NCBI GenBank assembly: GCA_028687915.1 | Contig: JAQTZF010000001.1 | Span: forward strand, 124,001-188,000 | Source: Candidatus Daviesbacteria bacterium | GTDB taxonomy: Bacteria > Patescibacteria > Microgenomatia > Daviesbacterales > UBA10151 | Direction: 5' to 3' | Length of the DNA stretch: 64,000 nucleotides | Shown here: piece by piece, positions 39,969 to 48,999 of the stretch | Layout: every line of letters starts with the position of its first letter | Numbering within the stretch: the stretch's first letter is position 1 | The notes under the pieces: model-generated | The model's input: only the letters and a program-made list of their open reading frames with translations | What the model was told of the DNA's origin: nothing | Database searches by the model: none | Translations under genes and position numbers: made by a program

Positions 39969-40565
39969 TTATATTACTTTTTGGTCCTTTTTTGGTAATG
40001 CACCACAATTGCCAATTTTATTTAGTGAATAAGTTGCTTTGCAGGGTGGTTCTGCGCCATTCTTTAATTGGATGGTGACAGTCTGTTTAACATGGTTGCT
40101 AAAAACAGCAATAATATTTTCCGTAAGAAACTCATGTCTGTTGCCACAATTTTCAATAAAAAATCCGGCACTACCAACCTCTCTTAATTTTTGATTTGTA
40201 ATAATACTTATACCTTCTTTTGGTGTAAAAGGGGGTTGTCCTAAAATTTGGGGAAAGGGCTGGTCGTAGTGAATTCTTCTGATGGTAGACAATTCTTCCC
40301 AACCCCATGGGTTATAGGTACCAAGATTAACTGTTGTGTCAGTTTGTCGAGGTTTTGAGGCAGTATATTCTATACTCATTGGTGTAAGGTCACTTTGATA
40401 TTCTTCTTGGGTTTGATCTATTTTTTTAAAAGTAATAATTTGTTTGCGACCAGGCTCTTTGCTTGTGTAAAAGCGATTATAAGTACCAGGAGGAACTGGG
40501 TTAATGGGGTCACCTATCCAGACTTTAGTATTGGGATGTAATTGATGTTCTTTTTCGCCCCTCAT
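39969..40565 (-). CDS. Unknown soluble protein
   Basis: This 198-residue protein (from ATG 40565; the frame also allows TTG 40577) is not recognised. It has no signal peptide and no membrane helix and is rich in Pro, Asn and aromatic residues (DPINPVPPGTYNRFY, LGTYNPWGWEELS). Two cysteines lie near the C-terminus (PPCKATY and GNCGAL). It is located between tsaD and valS on the same strand, with 9 nt to valS, and may be cotranscribed. Confidence 0.5.
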   Translation of the reverse strand: MRGEKEHQLHPNTKVWIGDPINPVPPGTYNRFYTSKEPGRKQIITFKKIDQTQEEYQSDLTPMSIEYTASKPRQTDTTVNLGTYNPWGWEELSTIRRIHYDQPFPQILGQPPFTPKEGISIITNQKLREVGSAGFFIENCGNRHEFLTENIIAVFSNHVKQTVTIQLKNGAEPPCKATYSLNKIGNCGALPKKDQKVI

Positions 40566-40596
40566 AAGATAAGCCAATTAGGCCAATTGAAAGATT

Positions 40597-41775
40597 TTAT
40601 TGATGTGAAGAGTTATTGTCAAGAGAGATGTTAGGGTTTGCCTGAAGGTGTAATGGATTAATAGGGGAAGGGTTAAAGAAAGCAGCGGTGGCAATACTGG
40701 CAGCATTGTCAGTACAAAGTGAGGGAGGGGGGATAAAAACCTTGGCATGTGGAATAATTTCGGACAGGCTTTGGGTGAGCTTAGAGGAGAGTGTTTTATT
40801 AGCTGCTACTCCTCCAGCAACAATAATTTGATCAATATTGTACAATTGGACTGCTGTGACAGTCTTTTCAACAAGAATATCTGTAATAGCATCTTCAATT
40901 GAAGCAGCTAAGTTAGCCAGCATATCAGAAGATCGGAGTATCAGAGTATCGGCGGAGCCACTTTTGCTGACTTGCTGGTCCGCTGATCTTAGCTGATTTA
41001 TCTGATTATTGACTGCAGTTTTTAAACCAGAGAAAGAAAAATCCAGATCCTTAGAATCCAGCATTGGTCTGGGTAAATTATATGCTTTGGGATTACCTTC
41101 TTCTGCTAGTTTGGATAAGTTGGGTCCTCCTGGATAAGGCAGCCCAAGTAGTCTGGCACATTTATCAAAACACTCTCCTGCAGCATCATCACGGGTTCCT
41201 CCTAAATATTTATATTTTCCGTGGTCTGTAAAGAGGATTAAATCAGTGTGTCCTCCTGAAACTAATAAGCCAAGACAAGGAAATGTCGGAACATCAGGGT
41301 GTCGGAGTATCAGAGTATCAGCTGTTGCTGATTTGCTGACCCTCTGACTTGCTGACTCTCTGATATCTATCCAATTAGCATAAAAATGTCCCCGTAGATG
41401 ATTTACAGGAATTAAGGGTTTATTCCAAATTAAACTCAGTGTCTTAGCTGTTTCAACTCCGACTAAGAGTGATCCTATTAGTCCTGGTCCTTCTGTAACA
41501 GCTATAGCGTCGATTGGCGGGGTATTGTTGATGGTGTATGGTTTGTGACTTATAAATGCCTTGGACAGTGCTTCTTCGACCACTGGAATGATGCTTAAAA
41601 GCTGCTCTCTTGCTGCTTGTTCAGGAATTACACCACCATATTTAGCTTGTAATTCAGCTGAGGAAGCCACAATATTGGATAAAATAGTTACTCTATCTCC
41701 ATCTTTTTGCATGATAGCACAAGCTGTTTCATCACAACTTGTCTCTATTCCCAGAATAATTTGTTTATTTTTCAT
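40597..41775 (-). CDS. tsaD: tRNA threonylcarbamoyladenosine biosynthesis protein TsaD
   Basis: This 392-residue protein matches TsaD/Kae1: GIETSCDETACAIMQ at the start, the metal-binding NHLRGHFYA, SGGHTDLIL, and the C-terminal VAGGVAANKTL and FIPPPSLCTDNAA. It makes the t6A37 modification of ANN-reading tRNAs with TsaB, TsaC and TsaE. The usual length is about 330-345 residues. The excess comes from two related repeat insertions (40924-40987 and 41293-41364) encoding VSKSGSADTLILR and VSKSATADTLILR. An extended -10 (TGT-TAAAAT) ends 7 nt before the ATG. Confidence 0.95.
   Translation of the reverse strand: MKNKQIILGIETSCDETACAIMQKDGDRVTILSNIVASSAELQAKYGGVIPEQAAREQLLSIIPVVEEALSKAFISHKPYTINNTPPIDAIAVTEGPGLIGSLLVGVETAKTLSLIWNKPLIPVNHLRGHFYANWIDIRESASQRVSKSATADTLILRHPDVPTFPCLGLLVSGGHTDLILFTDHGKYKYLGGTRDDAAGECFDKCARLLGLPYPGGPNLSKLAEEGNPKAYNLPRPMLDSKDLDFSFSGLKTAVNNQINQLRSADQQVSKSGSADTLILRSSDMLANLAASIEDAITDILVEKTVTAVQLYNIDQIIVAGGVAANKTLSSKLTQSLSEIIPHAKVFIPPPSLCTDNAASIATAAFFNPSPINPLHLQANPNISLDNNSSHQ
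40924..40987. repeat. Palindromic repeat copy A inside tsaD
   Basis: The element runs from ATCAG to CTGAT (complementary ends) and contains CGGAGTATCAGAGTATC, shared exactly with copy B. It encodes QQVSKSGSADTLILR on the gene strand, in a loop before the helix LANLAASIEDAI. It adds about 21 residues in frame. Confidence 0.75.
41293..41364. repeat. Palindromic repeat copy B inside tsaD
   Basis: The element starts ATCAG and ends CTGAT, with inner AGGGT and ACCCT also complementary. It shares CGGAGTATCAGAGTATC with copy A. It encodes SQRVSKSATADTLILR between the metal-binding NHLRGHFYA region and the SGGHTDLIL strand and adds 24 residues in frame. Confidence 0.75.
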
Positions 41776-41836
41776 TGATGCAATTTTAACAGATTATTAA
41801 AAGATATTTTTATCTGATTTTTTATAATTTTCCCTA

Positions 41837-41866
41837 TTGCACAACCATCTAAAAACACGCTAATTT
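41837..41866 (+). promoter_or_regulatory. Promoter of the PD-(D/E)XK nuclease gene (leaderless type)
   Basis: TTGCAC (41837-41842), an 18-nt spacer and TAATTT (41861-41866) end 6 nt before the ATG at 41873. Confidence 0.5.
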
Positions 41867-41872
41867 TAATAC

Positions 41873-42733
41873 ATGGCTTTTGATAATATACCGCGGACTC
41901 ATTGTTTTTCTTTAGGAGATTTTCATGATTTTGATTCCTGTATATTTAGGTATTATGTGAATCATCATTTACAAAAGAAATATCAATTAGCAGAAGGTAA
42001 TGTTAACCAAGCAATAGGGACTTTACTTGATTTGGCAATAAAAAAGCTGCATATGGCACAAAGCTATAAGGAATCACCTGATAGTTTACTTAATTTGATT
42101 GATGCTGCCAGAAGTGATGTAGAAAATGAGGTGTATTTAAGAGGTTCAAATTCTTTTTTTGGTGCTTTACCGGCATTTTTAACACCAGAAGTTATAGCCT
42201 TAGCTAAGAATGTATTTAGGGATTACTTAATTAAAATGGATGGAAAGATTAAACCAGTTGTTCCAACTAAACAGATGAAAAAAATTAAGCCTTTTTGGTC
42301 GAGGTTAATTCAATCAGAAAAGGCTATAAAATTATGGGGAGGTCCGGATGCTATAGAAATGGGAAGTGATGGGGTACCAGAGGTAGCAGATTATAAATAC
42401 TTTGAGAATTGTGAAAAAGGTAAGAGTTATTTAGATATGGATTTAATGCCCAAAATGTATTTTCTTCTTACTGCTGATGATTTGATTGAGTCAGGATTTG
42501 ATAAAGCCAGGTTTGTGGCCCGGATTTGGGGTGAACCAAATAATAATGATTTTTATGAAGAGTTAGACTTTGCTATGGTACAAAATTTAGAAGATTTTTT
42601 TAAAGATAAAATAGAAAGAATGCTGCGCAATAAAGAATTAAGTTTTTGTGAGAAAGAATATTGCAGAGCATGTAAAAGTTCAGAACGTGAAGAATGGGTG
42701 GCAGAACTGAAGGTAAAGGGGTATATAGATTAA
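41873..42733 (+). CDS. PD-(D/E)XK nuclease with Fe-S-type cysteines (RecB/Cas4-like)
   Basis: This 286-residue protein has an early Cys (FHDFDSCIFRYY), a helix GTLLDLAIKKLH and the core motif EVADYKYFE (D-x-K). Three C-terminal cysteines follow (FCEKEYCRACKSS). One Cys plus a C-terminal Cys triplet around a PD-(D/E)XK core is the pattern of Cas4/AddB-type iron-sulfur nucleases, which cut single-stranded DNA ends. No CRISPR array or cas gene lies in the window. It may act in repair or recombination. The fold is fairly sure; the biological role is not. Confidence 0.75.
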   Translation: MAFDNIPRTHCFSLGDFHDFDSCIFRYYVNHHLQKKYQLAEGNVNQAIGTLLDLAIKKLHMAQSYKESPDSLLNLIDAARSDVENEVYLRGSNSFFGALPAFLTPEVIALAKNVFRDYLIKMDGKIKPVVPTKQMKKIKPFWSRLIQSEKAIKLWGGPDAIEMGSDGVPEVADYKYFENCEKGKSYLDMDLMPKMYFLLTADDLIESGFDKARFVARIWGEPNNNDFYEELDFAMVQNLEDFFKDKIERMLRNKELSFCEKEYCRACKSSEREEWVAELKVKGYID

Positions 42734-43293
42734 AGTAGAGGTATTTCCGCTAAAGTATTGTGGGTATGAAAACCTTCTTCCGGGATTGATTCAAATAATT
42801 TAATTGATTTTATATTGATACTTTCAAAATCTTCATTAATAGACATCTTTTGTAGTAACTCTTCCTGGTGTGCAGATAAAATATAAGGAGTGCTTACTTT
42901 ACCAACAGCAATATGTGGAATATATCTTCTTTCATCAGTGTCAAATCCTAACCTGGTTAATCCATCTTTAATTCTTTCTCTTAAAACAAATAACTTATCA
43001 ATATCACCTTTAACTCCTACCCAAAAAGTATGAGGGTGGTGTAATTCTGGAAAAGCATCAATATAAGCGGGGATAATAGAAAATGGAGGAATGCCAGAAA
43101 CAGCATTTTGGATGATTGTAGTAAATTCAGAAATTTTAGAATCTTCAGCTTCCCCAATAAAGGCAATCGTTAAATGAAGCTTATTATTGTTTGTAAGTTT
43201 TATATTAGGAATAATTTCTTGTAAATCTTTTTGAACAAGGGTTAAAGATTTTAGGCAAGATTCAACAATTTCTAAAGCGATAAAGAATCTCAT
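42730..43293 (-). CDS. thpR: RNA 2',3'-cyclic phosphodiesterase (ThpR/LigT family)
   Basis: This 187-residue protein has the 2H phosphoesterase fold. The first motif LHLTIAFIG (HxT) is intact. The second, YIPHIAVGKV, has His but Ala in place of the Thr/Ser of HxT. The N-terminus MRFFIALE is typical, so the start is placed at ATG 43293; the frame extends 13 codons further. These enzymes open 2',3'-cyclic phosphates and can ligate tRNA halves in vitro. It overlaps the convergent nuclease gene by 4 nt. Confidence 0.85.
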   Translation of the reverse strand: MRFFIALEIVESCLKSLTLVQKDLQEIIPNIKLTNNNKLHLTIAFIGEAEDSKISEFTTIIQNAVSGIPPFSIIPAYIDAFPELHHPHTFWVGVKGDIDKLFVLRERIKDGLTRLGFDTDERRYIPHIAVGKVSTPYILSAHQEELLQKMSINEDFESINIKSIKLFESIPEEGFHTHNTLAEIPLL

Positions 43294-43371
43294 GTTATTG
43301 TTATTTTTAAGGTAAGATTCTTTGCGACGCAAGCGTCTTGAAAAATCTCGTATGATTTAATTTATCATACC

Positions 43372-45201
43372 TTATTCTTTGGTTCCAACCAGGGTAACTT
43401 TTTGCCAGGGGCGGAAATTGGATCTGATTACTTCGTTAATTAAGGTTTCACCGTTTCTGGTTACTGTTCTGGCAAATTGTATATTCATACCCCAAATGGC
43501 ATGTTCGGCCTCTCTTTCTGTACCTTTTGCCAGAGTTGGATCATCTTTTCGGAGTTCTGGTGGTGGAGCTGTTTGGCTTATTATGACTGGTTTACCAACA
43601 GTAGTTACCCGGCCATCAGAAGTGCCATAAATTTTATAAGTAAGGGTGGTACCGACCATGTAATTTTGAATTAAAATATATCCTCCGGTATCATTTTTAA
43701 ATTTAAGATCAACATAAGGCGGATAAACAGTAGCATCCATTCCAGGTGGAGAACCACCCTGTTCATAAAAACCAACCCTGTAAGCATGAGCTGTTCTTTC
43801 CACTATTGGTAAACCAGCATTAAGTGCTGCTCTGAAAAGGGTAGTTGAAACCTGACAGACCCCTCCACCATCATCCAGTACTGTTTTACCTTCTTTAATT
43901 ACATAAGCCTGTTTAAAACCGGTGGCTGCAGTTACTACCCCTAAATAAGCATCAAAAGAAAAAACCTCCCCAGGGGGAACTAAAATACCATTAATACGTG
44001 TAGCAGCTAAACCAATATTAAATACTCTGTTGGGAATTGAATCTACAAAACTAGAAGTGCCAGTGCCTAAAAGATCACTAATACCATAATTATTAACCTG
44101 GTTAGCAGTTGATACAGGATTGGTTGTTTCCACCGGTAATGTAATAGTTGTTATTGTAGGATCTAATACAGCCTTGGAAATTAAGGTAGTGGTTTTAGCA
44201 ATATTTAACTCCTTACCGGTTTGGCCTGGTTCAAACTCTCTTACCCTGTTTGTGGATTCGTCATATAAAAACTTAGCCTCTTTTAAAGGCTGGTCAATTT
44301 TTTCAGCAATGTTTTTTAGATACGAATGGAGGAGATCTTGATCCAATAAAAGCTGGCTATCAGTTAATTTTGTTTGACCAAAGCTGATTGCTTCTATAGA
44401 AAAAGTTTGTTCGCCGTTTTCCCAGGAGAGGACTTGAGTTGTTGTTTTATCAAAATCTAACAGGCTATAAAGGGTGGCTTGATCAATTGTCCAGGAATTA
44501 TTTTCAAAGGTAAGTTTAATAGGGTTAGTCTTAACTCTGTCTAATGCTTTTTTGTATTTCTCGGCTTTAAATGTTGTGAGGTTTGGTTGTAATGTTTTGG
44601 TGGGGATGATTAAAGGGGCATTAGTACCAAGGATTAAATATTTTTGAATATTGTTTAAAAGTTTTTGAGAATCAAGTTCTGATCCGTCTTGAGAAGGAAT
44701 AACATTAATAGTGTCTGCAAAAACCAATTGAGCAGGAATGGCTTCTTTTTTAATCTGTTGGTTAATAATATTGATTGATGATAAAAGCTGAGCTTTATTT
44801 TTAAATGTTAATTCTGGAGTAAAATTTTCACCAACTATTAACAATTTTAACTGGGTCTGTAAATCTAATAAGATGTTTCCCGATCTACCTGCCGAAGCAG
44901 CTTTAACAATAGTATCATCTAAATTTGAAGCAGGAACAGCAGTGTTTAAATCAATATTAAAGGTCTGGTTTAAGTAGTTAAGATTTATAGTACTAGTACT
45001 TCTTTTTTTAAATTCAGAAGTTAAATTATATTGAGTGATAGAGCTATCTTGTCCTCCCACATCCATATTTGCAATTTTTACCCCGGGAAAAAATTTACCC
45101 TGATAAAAACTCACAAAAGTAAAATATGACAAAAGCAGGATTGCTATAGCGACAAAGATGAGAGAAAAGGTTAATCTGAGCTTGTGATAAACTTTTTTCA
45201 T
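43372..45201 (-). CDS. VanW/YoaR-family cell-wall protein
   Basis: This 609-residue protein has an N-terminal membrane anchor (about 10-30), two peptidoglycan-binding-like (PG_binding_4) repeats with FFPGVKIANMDVGG and LTFENNSWTIDQATLYSLLDF, and a C-terminal VanW domain. The VanW core has GGGVCQVSTTLFRAALNAGLPIVERTAHAYRVGFYEQG. These proteins are widespread in monoderm and CPR bacteria, act at the outer face of the membrane and are of unclear function, despite the link of VanW to vancomycin-resistance clusters. On the minus strand TTGATT, a 17-nt spacer and TAAAAT end 10 nt before the ATG. Confidence 0.9.
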   Translation of the reverse strand: MKKVYHKLRLTFSLIFVAIAILLLSYFTFVSFYQGKFFPGVKIANMDVGGQDSSITQYNLTSEFKKRSTSTINLNYLNQTFNIDLNTAVPASNLDDTIVKAASAGRSGNILLDLQTQLKLLIVGENFTPELTFKNKAQLLSSINIINQQIKKEAIPAQLVFADTINVIPSQDGSELDSQKLLNNIQKYLILGTNAPLIIPTKTLQPNLTTFKAEKYKKALDRVKTNPIKLTFENNSWTIDQATLYSLLDFDKTTTQVLSWENGEQTFSIEAISFGQTKLTDSQLLLDQDLLHSYLKNIAEKIDQPLKEAKFLYDESTNRVREFEPGQTGKELNIAKTTTLISKAVLDPTITTITLPVETTNPVSTANQVNNYGISDLLGTGTSSFVDSIPNRVFNIGLAATRINGILVPPGEVFSFDAYLGVVTAATGFKQAYVIKEGKTVLDDGGGVCQVSTTLFRAALNAGLPIVERTAHAYRVGFYEQGGSPPGMDATVYPPYVDLKFKNDTGGYILIQNYMVGTTLTYKIYGTSDGRVTTVGKPVIISQTAPPPELRKDDPTLAKGTEREAEHAIWGMNIQFARTVTRNGETLINEVIRSNFRPWQKVTLVGTKE

Positions 45202-45243
45202 ATTAAAACAAATTTTAATGGTATTTGATTGTATAATCAATGT

Positions 45244-46560
45244 ATGAGGAATTTAATTATTGCAGTTGTTGTTATTTCAGTTATTTTAGGAATAGCTTTT
45301 TGGAGTTTTGGAAGTACTTTGATTAACTCTGTAAATAAGCCAAACCCAGAAAATCAGCCAGTTAATTTAGTTTGGTGGGGGCTAATTGATGAGGAAACTG
45401 CATACAGAACAATTATTACCAGCTATGAAGCTATTCATCCAAATGTCAAAATTACCTATTCTAAGCAGTCGCCTTTAAATTATAGACCCCGTCTTCAAAC
45501 TCAACTTCGGGCAGGCCAGGGTCCGGATATCTTTATGATTCATTCATCGTGGGTACCAATGTTTACCGGAGATTTAGCTGCAGCCCCGGAAACAATTTTT
45601 CCCACCAATGATTTTAATTCCACTTTTTATTCAATTGCCAAAGATAATTTGGTAGTAGGAAATAGAGTTTATGGTATTCCAATGGAGGTTGATGGCTTAG
45701 CTCTTTATTATAATGAAGATCTTCTAAAATTCGCAGGTGTAACTCCACCTAAGACCTGGCAGCAATTCTTAGATGCAGGCAGAAAATTAACAGTAAAAAA
45801 TGAAACTGGACAGATCCAGACTTCTGGAGCAGCTTTGGGAACAGCTACAAATGTTGATAATTGGCCGGAAATTTTAGGATTACTTTTCTTGCAACAGCCT
45901 AGTACCACCCTTACTTCTCCTGGTACAAAAGGAGGGGGAGATGTTTTACGGTTTTATACCAGTTTTGTAATTGATCCCCAAAATAAAACCTGGGATGTAA
46001 CACTCCCACAATCAACTCAGATGTTTGTTGATGGAAAGTTGGCTTTTTATTTTGCTGATGCAAAAAAGGCAACAGAGATACAAAATGCTAACCCAACCTT
46101 AAAGTTTAAAGTTATTCCTGTGCCTCAATTGCCAGGAGGAGATATTAACTGGGGGTCTTTTTGGGGTTATTCTGTAGCTGTGAAACCAACATTCACAGAA
46201 GCCTGGAAGTTTTTACAATATCTATCTACACCACAATCACTACAAGTTTTATATCAACAAAAGACTCAAAATCAGTCAGTTGGAAGTGCTTTTCCAAGAC
46301 GGGATATGGCAGCATTATTGGTAAATGATCCTGTTTTGGGAGCATATATAAATGAAGCTCCCACTATGAAGGGGTGGTATTTAAATTCTAATGCTTCAGA
46401 TTCAGGAATAAATGATGAAGTAATTACTCTTTATAAAGAAGCGGTAGATAAAGTATTACAGGGAACAGATCCGGAACAATCACTGCAGGGGATGAATATT
46501 AAAATAAAACAGGTAATTGATAAATATACCAAACCAGTTGCTACTCCAACTAAAAAATAA
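45244..46560 (+). CDS. Extracellular solute-binding protein (family 1)
   Basis: This 438-residue protein has an N-terminal hydrophobic anchor without a lipobox Cys. A sugar-ABC-transporter-type binding domain follows (VNLVWWGLIDEETAYRTIITSYE, LRAGQGPDIFMIHSSWVP, GIPMEVDGLALYYNEDLL). It is a family 1 solute-binding protein that would capture an oligosaccharide or similar ligand outside the cell. No permease or ATPase gene is nearby, so its transporter, if any, is elsewhere. A TATAAT (45232-45237) ends 6 nt before the ATG. Confidence 0.9.
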   Translation: MRNLIIAVVVISVILGIAFWSFGSTLINSVNKPNPENQPVNLVWWGLIDEETAYRTIITSYEAIHPNVKITYSKQSPLNYRPRLQTQLRAGQGPDIFMIHSSWVPMFTGDLAAAPETIFPTNDFNSTFYSIAKDNLVVGNRVYGIPMEVDGLALYYNEDLLKFAGVTPPKTWQQFLDAGRKLTVKNETGQIQTSGAALGTATNVDNWPEILGLLFLQQPSTTLTSPGTKGGGDVLRFYTSFVIDPQNKTWDVTLPQSTQMFVDGKLAFYFADAKKATEIQNANPTLKFKVIPVPQLPGGDINWGSFWGYSVAVKPTFTEAWKFLQYLSTPQSLQVLYQQKTQNQSVGSAFPRRDMAALLVNDPVLGAYINEAPTMKGWYLNSNASDSGINDEVITLYKEAVDKVLQGTDPEQSLQGMNIKIKQVIDKYTKPVATPTKK

Positions 46561-46580
46561 GTGATAAAATATCCGCAATT

Positions 46581-47312
46581 ATGACTGATTCTTTTGAAAG
46601 TATTTTTAAAGATAAGAATAAAATATTAGTGGTGATGGCTCATCCTGATGATAATGAGATAGTTTGTGGTGGTATTGTAGCTCGGTTAATTGATGAAGGT
46701 AAAAAAGTAAGGGTTGTGGTGATGACAAATGGTGGCAAGGGCATGAGAGATAGAACAGATGTAAATGAAGAGCAGTTTGCTAAAATTCGTCTTATTGAAC
46801 AAAAAAAGGCAGGAGTGGAGTTAGGGCTTAGTGAAGATGATATGTTTAATCTTAATATTGCTGATGGTGAACTGGAGGATTCCTTAGAAAATATTGGTAA
46901 AATTGTCTATCATATTCGAGAGTTTAAGCCAGATATTATTATTACTCATAATCCAGAAGAAAAAATTAATACCTTTTCAGAAGATACTAAATGGGTAAAT
47001 CATAGGGATCATCGTTATACAGCAACCCTAGTTTTAGATGCTGCTTATCCATACTCCAGAGATACAGCTTTTTTCCCAGAACAATTAAAAAATGGTTTAT
47101 CCCCTCATTGTGTTGGTCAGTTTTTAATGTCTGATTTTTATACACACCCTGATGCAAAATATTTTGAAGTAGGTAAATATCTAGATAAAAGAAGGAAGGC
47201 TTTGGAGAAACATACAAACGGGTTAGATCAAGAAGAAATTGATAGTTTTATGGAGGAAATTCAAAAAGAGAATGGACATTTTGAAACCCTCCGATACTTG
47301 AATACAGACTAA
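46581..47312 (+). CDS. LmbE/PIG-L family N-deacetylase
   Basis: This 243-residue protein has the zinc-binding motif MAHPDDNEIVCGG, VVVMTNGGKG and a later WVNHRDHRYTA, which completes the PIG-L/LmbE pattern. The family removes acetyl groups from GlcNAc-type sugars in glycolipids, mycothiol, bacillithiol or antibiotics. The substrate cannot be told here. An extended -10 (TGA-TAAAAT) ends 10 nt before the ATG. It is followed by the SGNH hydrolase remnant. Confidence 0.9.
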   Translation: MTDSFESIFKDKNKILVVMAHPDDNEIVCGGIVARLIDEGKKVRVVVMTNGGKGMRDRTDVNEEQFAKIRLIEQKKAGVELGLSEDDMFNLNIADGELEDSLENIGKIVYHIREFKPDIIITHNPEEKINTFSEDTKWVNHRDHRYTATLVLDAAYPYSRDTAFFPEQLKNGLSPHCVGQFLMSDFYTHPDAKYFEVGKYLDKRRKALEKHTNGLDQEEIDSFMEEIQKENGHFETLRYLNTD

Positions 47313-47352
47313 CTAATAATGAAAAACGTTTTAATTTTACATAACATCTAAC

Positions 47353-48020
47353 ATGGCAAATATTTTAGTTTTTGGTGATAGCGTCGCTTACGGAGCCTGG
47401 GACCCAAAAGGTGGTTGGGTTAGAAGGTTAAGGGAAGTGATTGAAGAGCCAATTTATAAAACAGCCATATATACAAAACATTACAAGCTCACAGGCGATG
47501 CCTCTCTTGTCTATAATTTAGGCGTTACTATGAGACTACTACTAGTATGTTAGTAAGATTTGAAGGTGAGACTAAGGCAAGACTATGGGGAGACGATACA
47601 ATTATTTTTTCGATTGGCAAAAATGATGTCTTGCTTGATAACCACGCAAAAACTTTGGCAGTTTCACCACAAGAGTTTGAAATGAATCTTAGAAAGTTGA
47701 TACTCTTTGCTAAACGACACGCAACAAGGGTTATTTTAATGGAAACTTTACCAATTGATGAAAAAAGAGTTAATCCTATTCCTTGGCTAACGACACATTC
47801 TTATAAAAGTGAAGACATAAAACATTATAATGAGATTATTAAAAAGGTAAGCGAAAAAGAAAATGTTCCCTTAATAGAAATTTATTCAAAACTTATTAAT
47901 ACAGATTTTGAGAATTTATTAGAAGATGGAATACATCCTAATACAGAAGGGCATAAATTTATTTGCGAAGAAGTTAAAGAGTACTTAGTAAAAAATAAAA
48001 TTATTGATCTTGAAGGGTAA
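47353..48020 (+). pseudogene. SGNH/GDSL hydrolase, disrupted by a frameshift
   Basis: The first frame (47353-47553) has the GDSL block ILVFGDSVAYGAWDPKGGWV and reads to VYNLGV before diverging to a stop. The second frame (47547-48020) continues with VRFEGETKARLWGDDTIIFSIGKND and ends with the catalytic block DGIHPNTEGH. Read together they form a complete SGNH esterase of about 220 residues. The shift lies near 47525-47545, where a single-base change would restore one frame. It could be a true pseudogene, a programmed shift or a sequencing error. The 3' end overlaps murB by 20 nt. Confidence 0.85.
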
Positions 48021-48945
48021 GAGGTGGGGTATTGATAAGTTGAACCTCTGGTTCAAGGGTCACTCCAAATTTTTCTTTTACCTCTTTGATTAAGCTTGAA
48101 GCCAGTTCAATAAAGTCTGCAGTTTTGGCGTTTCCGGTATTTACAATTAAATTGGCATGACCGTTTGATACTTTTACATCTCCAACCTTTTTGCCTTTTG
48201 CCCCAATGCTATCCAATAAAAATCCGGCTGTTATTTTTCCGTGTACAATTTTATCTTTAGGAATAAGCTTTAATGATTCAGGGGGCATATTTTCTACGGG
48301 AATATTTTTAAAAAACGAACCAGGGTTTTTGCCTTCCCAGAAATTTTTACCAGCCCTTGTTTTTAAAATATTTTTTACTTCTTTGGCTACTGTATGTGGT
48401 TGTGCTTTTGCAAGCTTAAAATGAGCTTCCAAAATAACATAATTATTCTTTTTAAAGATAGAATCACGATAATCAAATTTACATTGTTTTTTAGTTAAGG
48501 ATACTACTGCTTTTTTTTGCGGGTCAAAGCAAATAACTCTTGTAAGGTTGTCACTAGCAGCAGTTCCATAAGCTCCGGCATTACCATATATTGCTCCACC
48601 AACTGTACCAGGAATACCAGCCAGTTTTTCTACTCCTGTTAAATCCTGTTTAACTGACAGAGACACTAATTGTGAAAGCAGTGTACCTGAACCAACTTTA
48701 AGGATTTGCCTAAAGCCGATAATACCTTTGATACTATTTTTTATAACTAATCCGGGAAAACCATCGTCTGCAATTAAAACATTACTGCCGCTCCCCAGGA
48801 TTAAATAAGGCAGCTTTTTAGATAACGCCCAATTAATTGCTTCGACCATCTTTTCTGGTGTTTTAGCACTATAAAAATACTTGGCAGGACCACCAACTCC
48901 TGAGGTATTTAAATTACTTAAAATAATATCCTTTTGTACTTTCAT
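48001..48945 (-). CDS. murB: UDP-N-acetylenolpyruvoylglucosamine reductase
   Basis: This 314-residue protein is MurB, with the FAD-binding LILGSGSNVLIADDGFPG, GIPGTVGGAIYGNAGAYG, YRDSIFKKNNYVILEA (catalytic-Ser region), NPGSFFKNIP and the final LEPEVQLI with its catalytic Glu. It reduces UDP-GlcNAc-enolpyruvate to UDP-MurNAc in peptidoglycan synthesis. On the minus strand a TATAAT ends 8 nt before the ATG, within the same interval as the divergent groES promoter. Confidence 0.96.
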   Translation of the reverse strand: MKVQKDIILSNLNTSGVGGPAKYFYSAKTPEKMVEAINWALSKKLPYLILGSGSNVLIADDGFPGLVIKNSIKGIIGFRQILKVGSGTLLSQLVSLSVKQDLTGVEKLAGIPGTVGGAIYGNAGAYGTAASDNLTRVICFDPQKKAVVSLTKKQCKFDYRDSIFKKNNYVILEAHFKLAKAQPHTVAKEVKNILKTRAGKNFWEGKNPGSFFKNIPVENMPPESLKLIPKDKIVHGKITAGFLLDSIGAKGKKVGDVKVSNGHANLIVNTGNAKTADFIELASSLIKEVKEKFGVTLEPEVQLINTPPLTLQDQ

Positions 48946-48964
48946 ATTTAGGTATTATACACTC

Positions 48965-48993
48965 TTGACAGAAAAAAAAATCATGATTAAAAT
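48965..48993 (+). promoter_or_regulatory. Promoter of the groES-groEL operon
   Basis: TTGACA (48965-48970), a 17-nt spacer and TAAAAT (48988-48993) form the strongest promoter in the window. Initiation near 49000 leaves a leader of about 20 nt. No CIRCE element is seen. Confidence 0.8.
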
Positions 48994-48999
48994 AGCAAA

